42,227 nucleotides of DNA from Candidatus Hodarchaeota archaeon (lineage in GTDB: Archaea > Asgardarchaeota > Heimdallarchaeia > Hodarchaeales > Hodarchaeaceae): NCBI GenBank assembly GCA_016839815.1, contig JAEOTM010000173.1:1-42227 (forward strand). Reading direction: 5' to 3'. Under the pieces are notes generated by a model. The model was not told the DNA's origin, made no database searches, and worked only from the letters and a program-made list of their open reading frames with translations. Shown piece by piece: positions 8,829 through 17,857 of the stretch (positions are counted from its first letter, which is position 1; every line of letters begins with the position of its first letter). A program made the translations under genes and the position numbers.

Positions 8829-11800
8829 TTTTTACACCTTCGACCTCTTTTTTTAAACAAAATCGGAATTAGTAGGAGACTTATAATTCCTGGGAATTCG
8901 AATCCTGGAGCTGAACTCGGTTTCAGGAGCGTTACTCGTACATCATCTTTAGCAAAATTTCCAGACATGTCATATACCGTACATTGTAGATGATATTCGA
9001 CACCCAGGTCGAGTTGTTCGATATCAAACTCAATATCTTCTCCTGACCAAGGTCCTTCACTAATAATAGAACCATTGGAAAGATCTCTTATTTCAAAATG
9101 AGATGGTGCAGCATCATCTACCTCCCAAACAAGCTTTGAATCGCTTCCTTTATAAGCGATTGTATCTGGAGGAGAAGAAATGGTCGGTGGATCAACATCC
9201 CCATCAACGGTAACTTTGACCAATCGAGAATCCCAATTACCATAGATATCCCATGCAGTCAGATTAACATAATACATACCAACAGCTAAACCATCTAGAT
9301 ATACCTTGACTTGAATATTTGTAGTAGTCCATGATTCTTCTGCAATAATAACTGAATCGAGATAAACTCTGTAACCTTGGGGATATGAATCAAACAGATA
9401 GAATGTAAGTGAGTTTCCTACAGTACCAAATGTAATAGTAATATCAGGTAGATGGTTTATTTCTGGAGGAAGGTTGTCGTATTCACTACCTTCAACGACT
9501 CTCACCACAGCTGAGCTACTTGCACTATTTCCAGCTTGATCCCAAACAGTCAGTGTATATACCCAATTCCCAAGTGGAAGGGAGGTGAAAGAATACTGGA
9601 TTAAACCGCTTTCCCAAGAATCCTGCGTATAGATCAAGGTTCCATTCCGTAGTAGAACGAAGAACTGGGGATGATCATCAATAACCTCCCAAGTAATCGT
9701 ACCTCCCATGTTTTCAAGAACCATTATATCAGCAGGCTGACTGATTGATGGAGGGGTTATATCTGGAAGCGGATGAATAATTTCCACATCTGCATTTCCA
9801 GAGGCATAGTTACCAGCAAGATCCCAAAGTTCTAAGGTAATATTCCATTTACCAACTAACAGGTTTTCAACTGAAACTGTAATATTTTCACCTCGCCACG
9901 GGTTATAGAGAATTTCTGTACCATTAACAGACACTCTATAGATATAAGGGTGATTCTCCACACAAATAAATGTTATCGTGCTACCTGGAGTATTGAGTTC
10001 AAATGTAGTAGGGTTAGGGGGAGTTATCAATGGTTCTTGAGTATCAGGAACTGCTGGATAAATACTTACCTTAACAATATCTGAAATAGAGTTACCTGCT
10101 TCATCAGATAAAGTACAATTATAGAAATATACTCCAGGAGGAGTTCCATCAAGGGAAATAACAATATCATTCCCGATCCAGGCTTGATTGTATATTAACG
10201 TTGAATTTCGGATAACAGATGCCCACCATGGTGCGCGATTATCTGATCCTATCCAGATTAGGGAATAACCTATACTTCCTTCTTCGAAAGTTAAATCAGA
10301 AGGTGAAGAAATCATTGGGGGGGTAGTATCAGGAGCGGCGGGAAGAACCGTTATCCATACTTCGTCTTTTGCCTTTAATCCATATAAATTACTTATTACA
10401 CATGTGAAATTATGATTTCCTTGCTCTATTCCTTCTAAAGACACCAGTACTAATGTAGTCCAAGTACCTTCAGCAAATATTGTCCCATTTTGATAAACGG
10501 TATAATTGGAGGGTTCAGGATCAGAGACAGACCATAGTATGGAATATCCTGAGTCACCATAATTAAACGTGAAATCATTCGGACCAGAAATACTTGGAGG
10601 ATCAGGCGAAAAAATGGAAAATGATCGTAAATCTGAACTATAGATGTTTCCTAAATAATCTGACCCAAAAACTTGAATGGTATGGCTTCCTGGAGAAGGC
10701 CATGGTATAGTATGGTTTCCATGAATAGAAATATTAACCTGTCCATCCAATGAATAGCGAAGGGAACTTAGAGGTTCAAGAGTTTCAAGGAGATTATCAC
10801 CGATATTGTAATTAGGATCCCAGCTGAATCCAAAAGCATCCCACGATGTACTGATTAAATAAGTGGGAACATCACTTGCTAAATACAGTTCATCAAGTGT
10901 AGAAAGATTATTTACAAATTCTATATTTTCTACACGACCTATTTCAGTCCCGTTTTCAAAACTTACAATATAAGTAAATTGTCCATTAATTCCCGCGGTG
11001 CAATCAAATGAAATAGAGTGATGGTACCAATTGTATGCAATAAAATTAGCAATATCTTGCCAAGCGGAGCCATCGTAATATTGAAATATCCCATTACCGC
11101 CCCCTATGAAATTAACTCGCATTTGAATCGCAGGAGTGTCATCTGTGGCCCTTAATATAAAATGATGGGTACCCGTAGTTCCATGAGGAGTATTACCTAA
11201 AACAAAGAATTCTAAGGTACCGACAGATGGTGGACTGTCAAAGATATGCACACCAGAAGTATAATGACCTCCTTGCGCATCACCAATATGGTAATAGTTA
11301 CGATGACCATAAAGAGGACCATCAAAAACAGCAGTTCCAACAAATGACCCTGATGCATGATATTCATCTAAAAATTCAATATTAAGACCAGTATCATAGT
11401 CATTCTCATTTTCAAAACTATAAGTTGCTGGATAATGTCCTTGCTTCAGGGCGATATCTGCATAACTAAGCAGTAAACCTTCATTAAGATTATCGCCAAC
11501 AGAATAACCTTCCCAGCTGAAACCAAATGCATCATACCTAATGGAGAGAGTACCAGCATTAGTGCTTGCAAAATATATTTCGTCGAGAGTATTCAAGTCA
11601 TTACGGAATTCGATATTCTCTACTCGTCCAACTTCCGTGCCATCTTCATGACTGACTGTCCAATTGAATTGTCCATTAATTCCTACCTCACAGTCAAATA
11701 AAATAGAATTGTGCAACCAAGAACCATCACTATAAATTGCAATATCTTGCCAGGAAGAGCCATCAAAATACTGCTGGTAAATTAAAGGTGCACTATATGT

Positions 11801-14800
11801 TACTCGCATCTCGATCGCAGGAGTATCGTCTGTAGCCCGTAAATGAAAGTACTGTGTTCCAGCGGCAGCATAGGTAAGAAGATAAAATTCAATAACCCCT
11901 GAGGCAGGTGGATTGTCAAATTGATGAACCGCCCAAGTCCATCTCGAGTTCTGTGCATCTCTAATCATAATAAAATTACTGTGGTTCTGAACTTCCGTTC
12001 CCCACAGTATTATATCAACGAAATCTGCACTTCCAGGAACAGATTCCCAAAATTCGTCAATAAAATCAATCTCAGTTCCAAATGTTCCATGCGGTTGATC
12101 TTCAAAGCCATAAGTACCAGGATAATAACCACTCATAGGTTGTTCATAGGCAATATTTTCAGGAGTAGCAATATCAATATTCCCCATGATCTGGAAAGGG
12201 TGAATTTCAGAGCGATAACTACTACCATATGTATCGCCATAGTAGATCTGTATGTCGTGTGTCCCTAGAGAAGGTAATACCATAGAAGTATCCCCTTCAA
12301 TTGTTACATTAGCAGTACTATCCATTGAATAACCAATCCACGTTGGTTCTGCAAGCTCGGGTCCTTCATAAACAGCTGGGAATCGGTTATCACCAATATT
12401 ATAATTAGGATCCCAAGAATGACCCATCGCATCAAAATGCATGTTTGCCTCAGTTGAATCCCCAGTTGAGGTTAGAAATCCGACACTTTTTCCATCCATA
12501 GAGAACCCAAGGTCAGGGGAGGCATAAAGTAAAGAATCACCATCTGAATCATACCATCTAACCCGGTAGGTGTGAGGAGCTAGTCCTGCATACAAACCAT
12601 CATCAGAGAAATCAATTGAAAATCGATACCACTTATTTTGTGACATAATAATCCCAACAGGTATACGAGTAGTACCATCCCAGACTGACAATTCATGTCT
12701 TCCAGTAACAGGTCCGTCATCAAGTCCTAATCGTACCGAATAATGGTAGGTTGAATTTTCTGCAAACAGACCCCAAGTGCACAAATATTGATTATTTTGA
12801 ACTAAAATCCAAAAATCTACTGTTCCAGAGGATCTAGACTCATCCCACACTCCATTTCCGGTAAAAACAGTGCCATAAGTATTATCCTGACAATAGAGAA
12901 CTTTTTTGTGCGTATTTCCATAACCATCTGTTTTTGAGTCGAGAACATACATTTCAGGGGCAGGTCTATTTTCATCATAAGCACTACCTCCTTGTAAATA
13001 CCCCCAATTATCGGGTTGACCCCCTGCTGGGATTTCATCGTATCCTTCAGAGGCTGGATAATATCCTTCCCAATCTGTCCGACTTCTTGTGATCGGGTCA
13101 AAGTCTAGGAGTAATCCTTCATTTAAGTTATCTCCAATCGTATAAAATGGATCCCACGAATAACCAAACGCATCAAAATAAAAAGCATGAGTGCCTGTTA
13201 TAACTTGAGCATCGGGGATTTCTGATCCAAGCGATCGGACATCAAATCCAGTTATTTCAGTCGGCGAACCTTCAAATGGAAAGATATATCCTGATCCATA
13301 CACTGTGCCGTCAAGATGTACCTGCCAACCTCCCTGGCTAATATCAAAATCAATTCGTATTTGCTTCCAAGTATCTTTAGGAAAAACATATTCACTAATA
13401 TTGACTCTAGAGGCATATACTCCTCTGTAAAGAGCCTGATTTTCTATTCCAAGCTCAATAGAGCCTCCTGTTCCTAAGAGTATAAATTTTGTCGCATCAC
13501 GACCTGTATCTGAGGCTTTATTAAACCAGAATTCAATCGTTCCAACTGTTGCACTAGTAGGAAATGTTTTAGCCATACTTGTTCTTGATTTCCCAAAACT
13601 TCCCCTTCTCTTAAATAACTCCACTACCTTTTTGTGGCCCATGTAGTCATCTATAACCCTCACTGTCCCAGCTTGTCCCGAATAATGGGGAACCCATCCG
13701 TTAGGGGGTTGACCCATTAATGTTGGCAATCCTGATCGGGTCATTGCGACATATGGAAAACTGGGGTCATTTTCAAAACTATAGGATGCTGGGTAATGAC
13801 CTTGTGAAACTTTAGAATATTGATCCTTTGGAGGGGAATTAATTGTAATGGGTTCAATAACCGTGACTGCAGGTTCATACTCTACACATTCTCTAACAGC
13901 AACCCAATCGACCAGAATACTAGGGGGAACCAATCCATCATTAGCGCAATTCGAAAGCGAACGCGTTCTTAGTGCACGTCCTGGTTGTCCCACTGTGCTT
14001 ATTGAATTGAGAGCTCCACTACACCCGTAGCCAAGTCCATAATACATCGCGTGGGTTAAAATTCTTACTCCAAGAGGGAAATCAGGAATACAGGAGCTAT
14101 TAGTATGTGTAATGATAGAAGACCCATTATTATATTGCACTAATGAACCTGAAATCCATCGGATATCACGTGTATTCCATGAATTCAATTCGAGAGCATT
14201 CTCGGTTATAGTGCTTCCATATTGTTTCTTTGACTGAATTCTATGTCCACGACTTATTTCTCCGAAATTAAGTGAATTATTAAGGTAAGCATTAAATGTA
14301 TCCGCTCCAGGATTAATAAAATAAAAATCATTAAATCCTAACATTGCCGCTCCATTACGTTCATCAGGATTGTCAGTAGTTACTGTTAATATTCCTCCTG
14401 AAACACTAGCTGAGCTATATACACCAATGTTTGTAGTCCATTTGGTAAGATCTATACTTCCCCCTTCAAAATCATCAAAAAAGACGAAAGTGTTATCTCC
14501 ATTGCTTTCATCTATAGCAGAGGGATTACCATAGTACATCATGATCTCTGATGTTCCTGCGAGTGGAACTTTGATCCATATTATCGAATTTCCAGAAGAG
14601 TTCCATGACTCAATCCAATAGTTTAATGGGTTATCCGAAAGATCCTGAATCCGAATATCCCTTCCATCTGTTGTCGCTTGTGAATAATCAAAATTTTCAG
14701 GAGTAAGAATAAGCTTAATCTGATAATCATTCTGAGGTACTACGGGATTAATGCTTAGTTTCGACCCATAAGTCCATCCGATTGGGATAGTGCTCACCTT

Positions 14801-14983
14801 ACTTTGAATATCTGTATTTGAATCTTGAATAACATGATTTGACTCTGATTCTCTTTCTTCACGAAGAGTATGTATGTTTCTTTCATTAAGAGGGCTAGTA
14901 GTTAAACCTCCTATATCAAAAAGATAAATAAAATTGAAAATTAACATAATAATTATTATTGAACCTGTAAAACGTCTTTTCAT
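8825..14983 (-). CDS. giant surface protein: DUF2341, four jelly-roll modules, six Ig-like repeats, PGF-type tail
   Basis: 2052 aa from the ATG at 14983; an in-frame TTG at 14998 is possible, but the ATG sits behind GATGAGAG and directly opens a signal peptide (~8-25). Residues ~85-180 match DUF2341 (PLNYWIESWNS, WIKVP, MMYYGNPSA) running into a LamG-like sandwich (FFDDFEGG) up to ~370. Then come four modules of ~215-230 aa (about 396-620, 640-870, 952-1165, 1182-1398). Each begins near YPA[ST]/YPGTYGFE and ends with a variant of DAFGFSWDPNYNIGDN. Residues ~1463-2020 hold six Ig-like modules of the same type as in the downstream gene. The C-terminus, SSAPGFEFPG plus hydrophobic stretch plus KKRGRRCKK, resembles PGF-CTERM sorting signals processed by archaeosortase; this is inferred. 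Sequons are abundant. It heads the operon and is coupled to the next gene by ATGA. Confidence 0.88.
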   Translation of the reverse strand: MKRRFTGSIIIIMLIFNFIYLFDIGGLTTSPLNERNIHTLREERESESNHVIQDSNTDIQSKVSTIPIGWTYGSKLSINPVVPQNDYQIKLILTPENFDYSQATTDGRDIRIQDLSDNPLNYWIESWNSSGNSIIWIKVPLAGTSEIMMYYGNPSAIDESNGDNTFVFFDDFEGGSIDLTKWTTNIGVYSSASVSGGILTVTTDNPDERNGAAMLGFNDFYFINPGADTFNAYLNNSLNFGEISRGHRIQSKKQYGSTITENALELNSWNTRDIRWISGSLVQYNNGSSIITHTNSSCIPDFPLGVRILTHAMYYGLGYGCSGALNSISTVGQPGRALRTRSLSNCANDGLVPPSILVDWVAVRECVEYEPAVTVIEPITINSPPKDQYSKVSQGHYPASYSFENDPSFPYVAMTRSGLPTLMGQPPNGWVPHYSGQAGTVRVIDDYMGHKKVVELFKRRGSFGKSRTSMAKTFPTSATVGTIEFWFNKASDTGRDATKFILLGTGGSIELGIENQALYRGVYASRVNISEYVFPKDTWKQIRIDFDISQGGWQVHLDGTVYGSGYIFPFEGSPTEITGFDVRSLGSEIPDAQVITGTHAFYFDAFGYSWDPFYTIGDNLNEGLLLDFDPITRSRTDWEGYYPASEGYDEIPAGGQPDNWGYLQGGSAYDENRPAPEMYVLDSKTDGYGNTHKKVLYCQDNTYGTVFTGNGVWDESRSSGTVDFWILVQNNQYLCTWGLFAENSTYHYSVRLGLDDGPVTGRHELSVWDGTTRIPVGIIMSQNKWYRFSIDFSDDGLYAGLAPHTYRVRWYDSDGDSLLYASPDLGFSMDGKSVGFLTSTGDSTEANMHFDAMGHSWDPNYNIGDNRFPAVYEGPELAEPTWIGYSMDSTANVTIEGDTSMVLPSLGTHDIQIYYGDTYGSSYRSEIHPFQIMGNIDIATPENIAYEQPMSGYYPGTYGFEDQPHGTFGTEIDFIDEFWESVPGSADFVDIILWGTEVQNHSNFIMIRDAQNSRWTWAVHQFDNPPASGVIEFYLLTYAAAGTQYFHLRATDDTPAIEMRVTYSAPLIYQQYFDGSSWQDIAIYSDGSWLHNSILFDCEVGINGQFNWTVSHEDGTEVGRVENIEFRNDLNTLDEIYFASTNAGTLSIRYDAFGFSWEGYSVGDNLNEGLLLSYADIALKQGHYPATYSFENENDYDTGLNIEFLDEYHASGSFVGTAVFDGPLYGHRNYYHIGDAQGGHYTSGVHIFDSPPSVGTLEFFVLGNTPHGTTGTHHFILRATDDTPAIQMRVNFIGGGNGIFQYYDGSAWQDIANFIAYNWYHHSISFDCTAGINGQFTYIVSFENGTEIGRVENIEFVNNLSTLDELYLASDVPTYLISTSWDAFGFSWDPNYNIGDNLLETLEPLSSLRYSLDGQVNISIHGNHTIPWPSPGSHTIQVFGSDYLGNIYSSDLRSFSIFSPDPPSISGPNDFTFNYGDSGYSILWSVSDPEPSNYTVYQNGTIFAEGTWTTLVLVSLEGIEQGNHNFTCVISNLYGLKAKDEVWITVLPAAPDTTPPMISSPSDLTFEEGSIGYSLIWIGSDNRAPWWASVIRNSTLIYNQAWIGNDIVISLDGTPPGVYFYNCTLSDEAGNSISDIVKVSIYPAVPDTQEPLITPPNPTTFELNTPGSTITFICVENHPYIYRVSVNGTEILYNPWRGENITVSVENLLVGKWNITLELWDLAGNYASGNADVEIIHPLPDITPPSISQPADIMVLENMGGTITWEVIDDHPQFFVLLRNGTLIYTQDSWESGLIQYSFTSLPLGNWVYTLTVWDQAGNSASSSAVVRVVEGSEYDNLPPEINHLPDITITFGTVGNSLTFYLFDSYPQGYRVYLDSVIIAEESWTTTNIQVKVYLDGLAVGMYYVNLTAWDIYGNWDSRLVKVTVDGDVDPPTISSPPDTIAYKGSDSKLVWEVDDAAPSHFEIRDLSNGSIISEGPWSGEDIEFDIEQLDLGVEYHLQCTVYDMSGNFAKDDVRVTLLKPSSAPGFEFPGIISLLLIPILFKKRGRRCKK
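10790..13800. repeat. four tandem jelly-roll modules inside the 2-kaa surface gene
   Basis: Four coding repeats of ~650-690 bp occupy about 13800-13120, 13060-12370, 12130-11490 and 11440-10790 (minus-strand order). Each ends in a variant of DA[FM]G[YHF]SW...Y..GDN. The last two are clearly closest to each other, sharing HLRATDDTPAI/ILRATDDTPAI, GINGQF, GRVENIEF and LDE[IL]Y[FL]AS, which points to a more recent duplication. Boundaries are approximate, read from the protein. Confidence 0.75.
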
Positions 14984-14999
14984 TCTCTCATCTCTCAAA

Positions 15000-15070
15000 T
15001 GTCGGAGTATAATGGAGAAATTTACTTAATCCGACAAAATATTTTATGACAACAATATATTTATAAATAT
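15000..15070 (-). promoter_or_regulatory. promoter of the surface operon with inverted repeat near the start site
   Basis: Reading the minus strand, a TATA-like run (ATTTATAAATATATT) lies around 15055-15070. A perfect 7-bp inverted repeat follows, TGTCGGA/TCCGACA at 15036-15030 and 15006-15000, with centres 30 bp apart (about three helical turns). The upstream arm falls near the expected start of transcription, so it may be an operator. As RNA it could instead form a stem just ahead of the ribosome site. The divergent winged-helix gene at 15154 is an obvious candidate regulator, by position only. Confidence 0.5.
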
Positions 15071-15099
15071 TACGAATCGCATAAATATTTGTATTTAAT

Positions 15100-15120
15100 A
15101 AACCGAAGGTTTTATATGGG
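15100..15120 (+). promoter_or_regulatory. TATA promoter of the winged-helix/MinD operon
   Basis: The element aaccgaaggttttatatggg contains a BRE-like purine-rich part and the TATA match TTTATATG (15111-15118). Transcription would begin around 15138, 15-20 nt before the ATG at 15154. It is divergent from the surface-operon promoter. Confidence 0.5.
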
Positions 15121-15153
15121 ATTCACTGTGAAATCTCTAAATGAAGAGATTTT

Positions 15154-15813
15154 ATGGTACCAAAACGACGATCTTCAATACAAACTAGAACAATCACTGA
15201 AAGTACAGGAATAGAAACAATGAGTACACTAGAAGAGATTAAATCAGAAATCCTCGTTTTGAATAAAAAAGTAGAAGATCTGACATCCCGATTAGACATA
15301 ATTACGGATTTATTATTATCAGAGGAGAAACCTGAATTAGTAGGGTATCTCCAAGAAACTTTAGATATTATTAAAACTCTCGAAGACGAGAACGATGGAA
15401 TGCCGATTTCTAGAATTGATCTAGCCAATGTTCTGGATGTCCATCCCAATACTGCGTACGTTCGTGCGGAAAAATTAGTAAAGAGACAATTACTTTTAAA
15501 ATTCTACGGAAGAGAATTAGGGTTAACCCGATTCGAAGATAAAAAGGCTGTATTCTATTCTTTACCTCGTTCATTATACGATCCTAAGTATGTTGAAACG
15601 ATGAGAAATAATAATGAAGCAGCTCATATGGTTTCTCTGACTCTTTTGCAACAACAACCTCTTTCTAGAGCTATTCTTTTGAAAAGCGACAAATTACCTA
15701 CTCAAGAAATCGATTTAGCATTACAATACTTATTAAATCGAGGTCTAATAGTCCAAGAAATTAAGAGGAATGATATTCAATATCGTATAAGAAGTATCGA
15801 AACTAATGAATAA
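15154..15813 (+). CDS. coiled-coil tandem winged-helix DNA-binding protein
   Basis: 219 aa from the ATG at 15154; an internal ATG at 15220 (MSTLEEIKSEI, 197 aa) is an equally reasonable start. Residues ~24-52 are a heptad-like coiled coil (LEEIKSEILVLNKKVEDL). Residues ~80-145 form a winged helix (PISRIDLANVLDVHPNTAYVR as the HTH, then a wing up to VFYSLPRSLY). Residues ~158-215 form a second one (LSRAILLKSDKLPTQEIDLA, LLNRGLIVQEI). It is probably a dimeric DNA-binding protein. It lies 37 bp upstream of a MinD/ParA-type ATPase, suggesting one operon. That context allows either a transcription regulator or the DNA-binding partner of a partition ATPase, as with the winged-helix AspA in crenarchaeal ParA systems. 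No direct evidence distinguishes these. Confidence 0.75.
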   Translation: MVPKRRSSIQTRTITESTGIETMSTLEEIKSEILVLNKKVEDLTSRLDIITDLLLSEEKPELVGYLQETLDIIKTLEDENDGMPISRIDLANVLDVHPNTAYVRAEKLVKRQLLLKFYGRELGLTRFEDKKAVFYSLPRSLYDPKYVETMRNNNEAAHMVSLTLLQQQPLSRAILLKSDKLPTQEIDLALQYLLNRGLIVQEIKRNDIQYRIRSIETNE

Positions 15814-15850
15814 CTAGCCTTGTCACTATTTGAGGAACTAGGGGACCAAG

Positions 15851-16609
15851 ATGAAAATTATTGCTACTCATAGCTTTAGGGGAGGATCAGGAAAAAGTTT
15901 TATCGCCTTAAATATGGCTGCTGCTTCTGCAAGAACAGGATTAAAAACAATTATAATGGATTGTGATTTTGGATCACCATCGTTTCAAGCAAATCTTCCT
16001 GCGAAAACCCCTCCTAAAAAATATGGAAATGACTTTCTTTTAAGTAAATCTAAAAGCACCAGTATCGTTACACCAACAACTATACGCAATCTTGATGTAA
16101 TTTTTGCAGATCCTCGTCCAGTTTTGGGTGAGGGATTATTAGAAATGACAGAAAAACCCCATTTAAAAGCGCTCCAACAATTTTCATTATTACGAGAGTT
16201 ATTAGAGAAACAAGGATACCAAAGACTCTTTTTAGATACTGCTCCAAATCTCTCCTATAATAGTGCTAATGCTTTAACAATTGCTGATTCAATCATCCTT
16301 GTTCATCGACCTGTAATTCACTCTCTTGACATTACTTTATACATAATTCAAACGATATATTCTACTCTAAAAAAATCTTTAAAACCGCGTGATTTTTTCT
16401 TAATATACAATCAAGTTCCTCACGGTACCCCCGAAATGGTAAATGAATTATTAAATAGGTTAACATCGGAGTTTCAACAAAAATTCGATGTTGAAGTCCT
16501 AGGTAAAATTTCTCTTGATCCAAAGATGGATTTTTGGGATTCTCTTCTTGTTCATGAGGGATCTGAACTATTAGAAGATTTAAAGAAGATGACAGAAAGA
16601 CTTTCTTAA
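15851..16609 (+). CDS. MinD/ParA-type (SIMIBI) ATPase
   Basis: 252 aa, ATG start preceded by ggggacc. The deviant Walker A is HSFRGGSGKS at residues 7-16; the arginine stands where bacterial MinD/ParA have the signature lysine of KGGxGKT. The Walker A'/switch I region is IIMDCDFGSPS (~36-46) and the Walker B-like segment is LFLDTAPNLSYNS (~128-140, the position of DTPP/DTAP in MinD). Length fits the family (250-270 aa). No C-terminal amphipathic membrane helix is obvious. Such ATPases form ATP-dependent dimers that position DNA, membranes or large complexes. The neighbouring winged-helix protein could load it on DNA. Two seven-helix membrane proteins follow on the opposite strand. The family call is secure; the cargo is unknown. 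Confidence 0.88.
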   Translation: MKIIATHSFRGGSGKSFIALNMAAASARTGLKTIIMDCDFGSPSFQANLPAKTPPKKYGNDFLLSKSKSTSIVTPTTIRNLDVIFADPRPVLGEGLLEMTEKPHLKALQQFSLLRELLEKQGYQRLFLDTAPNLSYNSANALTIADSIILVHRPVIHSLDITLYIIQTIYSTLKKSLKPRDFFLIYNQVPHGTPEMVNELLNRLTSEFQQKFDVEVLGKISLDPKMDFWDSLLVHEGSELLEDLKKMTERLS

Positions 16610-16721
16610 ATTTTGAAGAGTAGAAATCCATTGATAGGTACTATTCACATGAGCTTACAACAAAATTCTTGTTTAATCCCCCATTATCCAGAAAGATCGG
16701 AATATTATTTCCAATTCTTAT

Positions 16722-17663
16722 TCATACACTATCTTCCTCTTGAAAATATAACAGAGAGTCAGCTTTCTCGATAAACTTAAGTAGGGATTGAACGTCTGCA
16801 CTAAAAACTTGTTGAGGAAGTTGTTTTTGAAGTTTAGATAGGCTTTTTTGAAGTTGAATTGCACTATCTCTAGCTTTATGGACGTTTAAAGTGATTAAGA
16901 GATCTCTATCCCTTGTCAAGAAATATGCTTGGGGGAAAAAGATTATGACCATTCCTATTGAATCGAGATTAGAATATAAGGTTCCTGGAAGAGCTAATCC
17001 AAGAATTGTTAAAAAGATTCCAATAGTCCAAGAGGCTTTTAGAAGATCAATATTTCTCTTTTTTGATAAGAGCTGTTTTTGTTTCTTCATTACTGATGAA
17101 ATCTTCCTGTTTCCATCATTTGCAGACTTCTTAAGGTTTTTTCCAATAAAAGTAAGTTCTAATTCAATTCGTTCTTGAATTGTATTAAGAGCTTGAATAG
17201 ACAGTATGAATATATAGCCTCCTTGGATAGAAAGCAGAATGATTAACAGTAATGAAACATCTTGATAAAAACCTAAATTTTCTACCATGTATATTTTCCA
17301 TGGATTATTTAAAAGAGAAATAAAACCTGCACCACTAGCTATATAATAAATTTTAGAAATCCAAGATATCTCTTGATAAATTAGATGTAAATAATGTGCG
17401 TAAAAAGGGATGGCGATCATAATCAATATAATACTCCAACCTAAGGTAATTTCTGCAAGTGATTCCTGGCCGACTTCTAAAAACGGGGTTATAGAATAGA
17501 TTAACATGTTGACAGCCATAAAAATAAGAGCAATGATGAAATAAAATAAGAAATTATCCTTAGGATTCCTTTTAAACAGGATAAACGCGTTTAAACTGAC
17601 ATAGGAAAGGATTAATCCTGCGAAAAGAGGAAAAATAAATCTCAAAAGTTGAATAGTATTCAT
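16722..17663 (-). CDS. seven-helix membrane protein, paralogue A
   Basis: 313 aa from the ATG at 17663; an in-frame GTG at 17687 would add eight residues, but the ATG aligns with the start of the neighbouring paralogue (MNTIQLLRFIFP against MNLYLLIRALVP). About seven hydrophobic segments are visible. A basic loop of ~55 residues (FIGKNLKKSANDGNRK ... KKQKQLLSKKR) lies between helices five and six, and a soluble tail of ~60 residues ends the protein. Motifs shared with the paralogue at 17858 are ITPFLE.GQ..LAEI, NPWKIY...LG..QD, LDSIG, FFPQAY..T+D and the tail LLKFIEKADSLLYFQE. The arrangement resembles the sensor half of 7TM histidine kinases or a receptor, but no output domain is fused. Family and ligand are unknown. 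Confidence 0.75.
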   Translation of the reverse strand: MNTIQLLRFIFPLFAGLILSYVSLNAFILFKRNPKDNFLFYFIIALIFMAVNMLIYSITPFLEVGQESLAEITLGWSIILIMIAIPFYAHYLHLIYQEISWISKIYYIASGAGFISLLNNPWKIYMVENLGFYQDVSLLLIILLSIQGGYIFILSIQALNTIQERIELELTFIGKNLKKSANDGNRKISSVMKKQKQLLSKKRNIDLLKASWTIGIFLTILGLALPGTLYSNLDSIGMVIIFFPQAYFLTRDRDLLITLNVHKARDSAIQLQKSLSKLQKQLPQQVFSADVQSLLKFIEKADSLLYFQEEDSV

Positions 17664-17857
17664 CTTATGGGATCTTGTTTTTATCACACAAATACATAAA
17701 CTTGCCTGTTAATGAAATCATTTCCTAAGAAAATCTATTCCGGTGTCTATTTTATCCCAATAATCACATGAAATTCAATACTTATAATAATAAAAATTAA
17801 ACCTAGTAAATTCTCAGAGTTAAAGATTTTATTCAAGGGTAGAAAAATCTAAACTAA

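Noticed and set aside
8890..8912. tRNA-like T-loop string (aattcgaatcctgg)
   Set aside because: It lies inside the coding region of the 2-kaa protein; no acceptor or anticodon arms can be drawn around it.
15123..15449. Minus-strand ORF across the winged-helix gene
   Set aside because: Serine-rich shadow of the real plus-strand frame, with no domain pattern.
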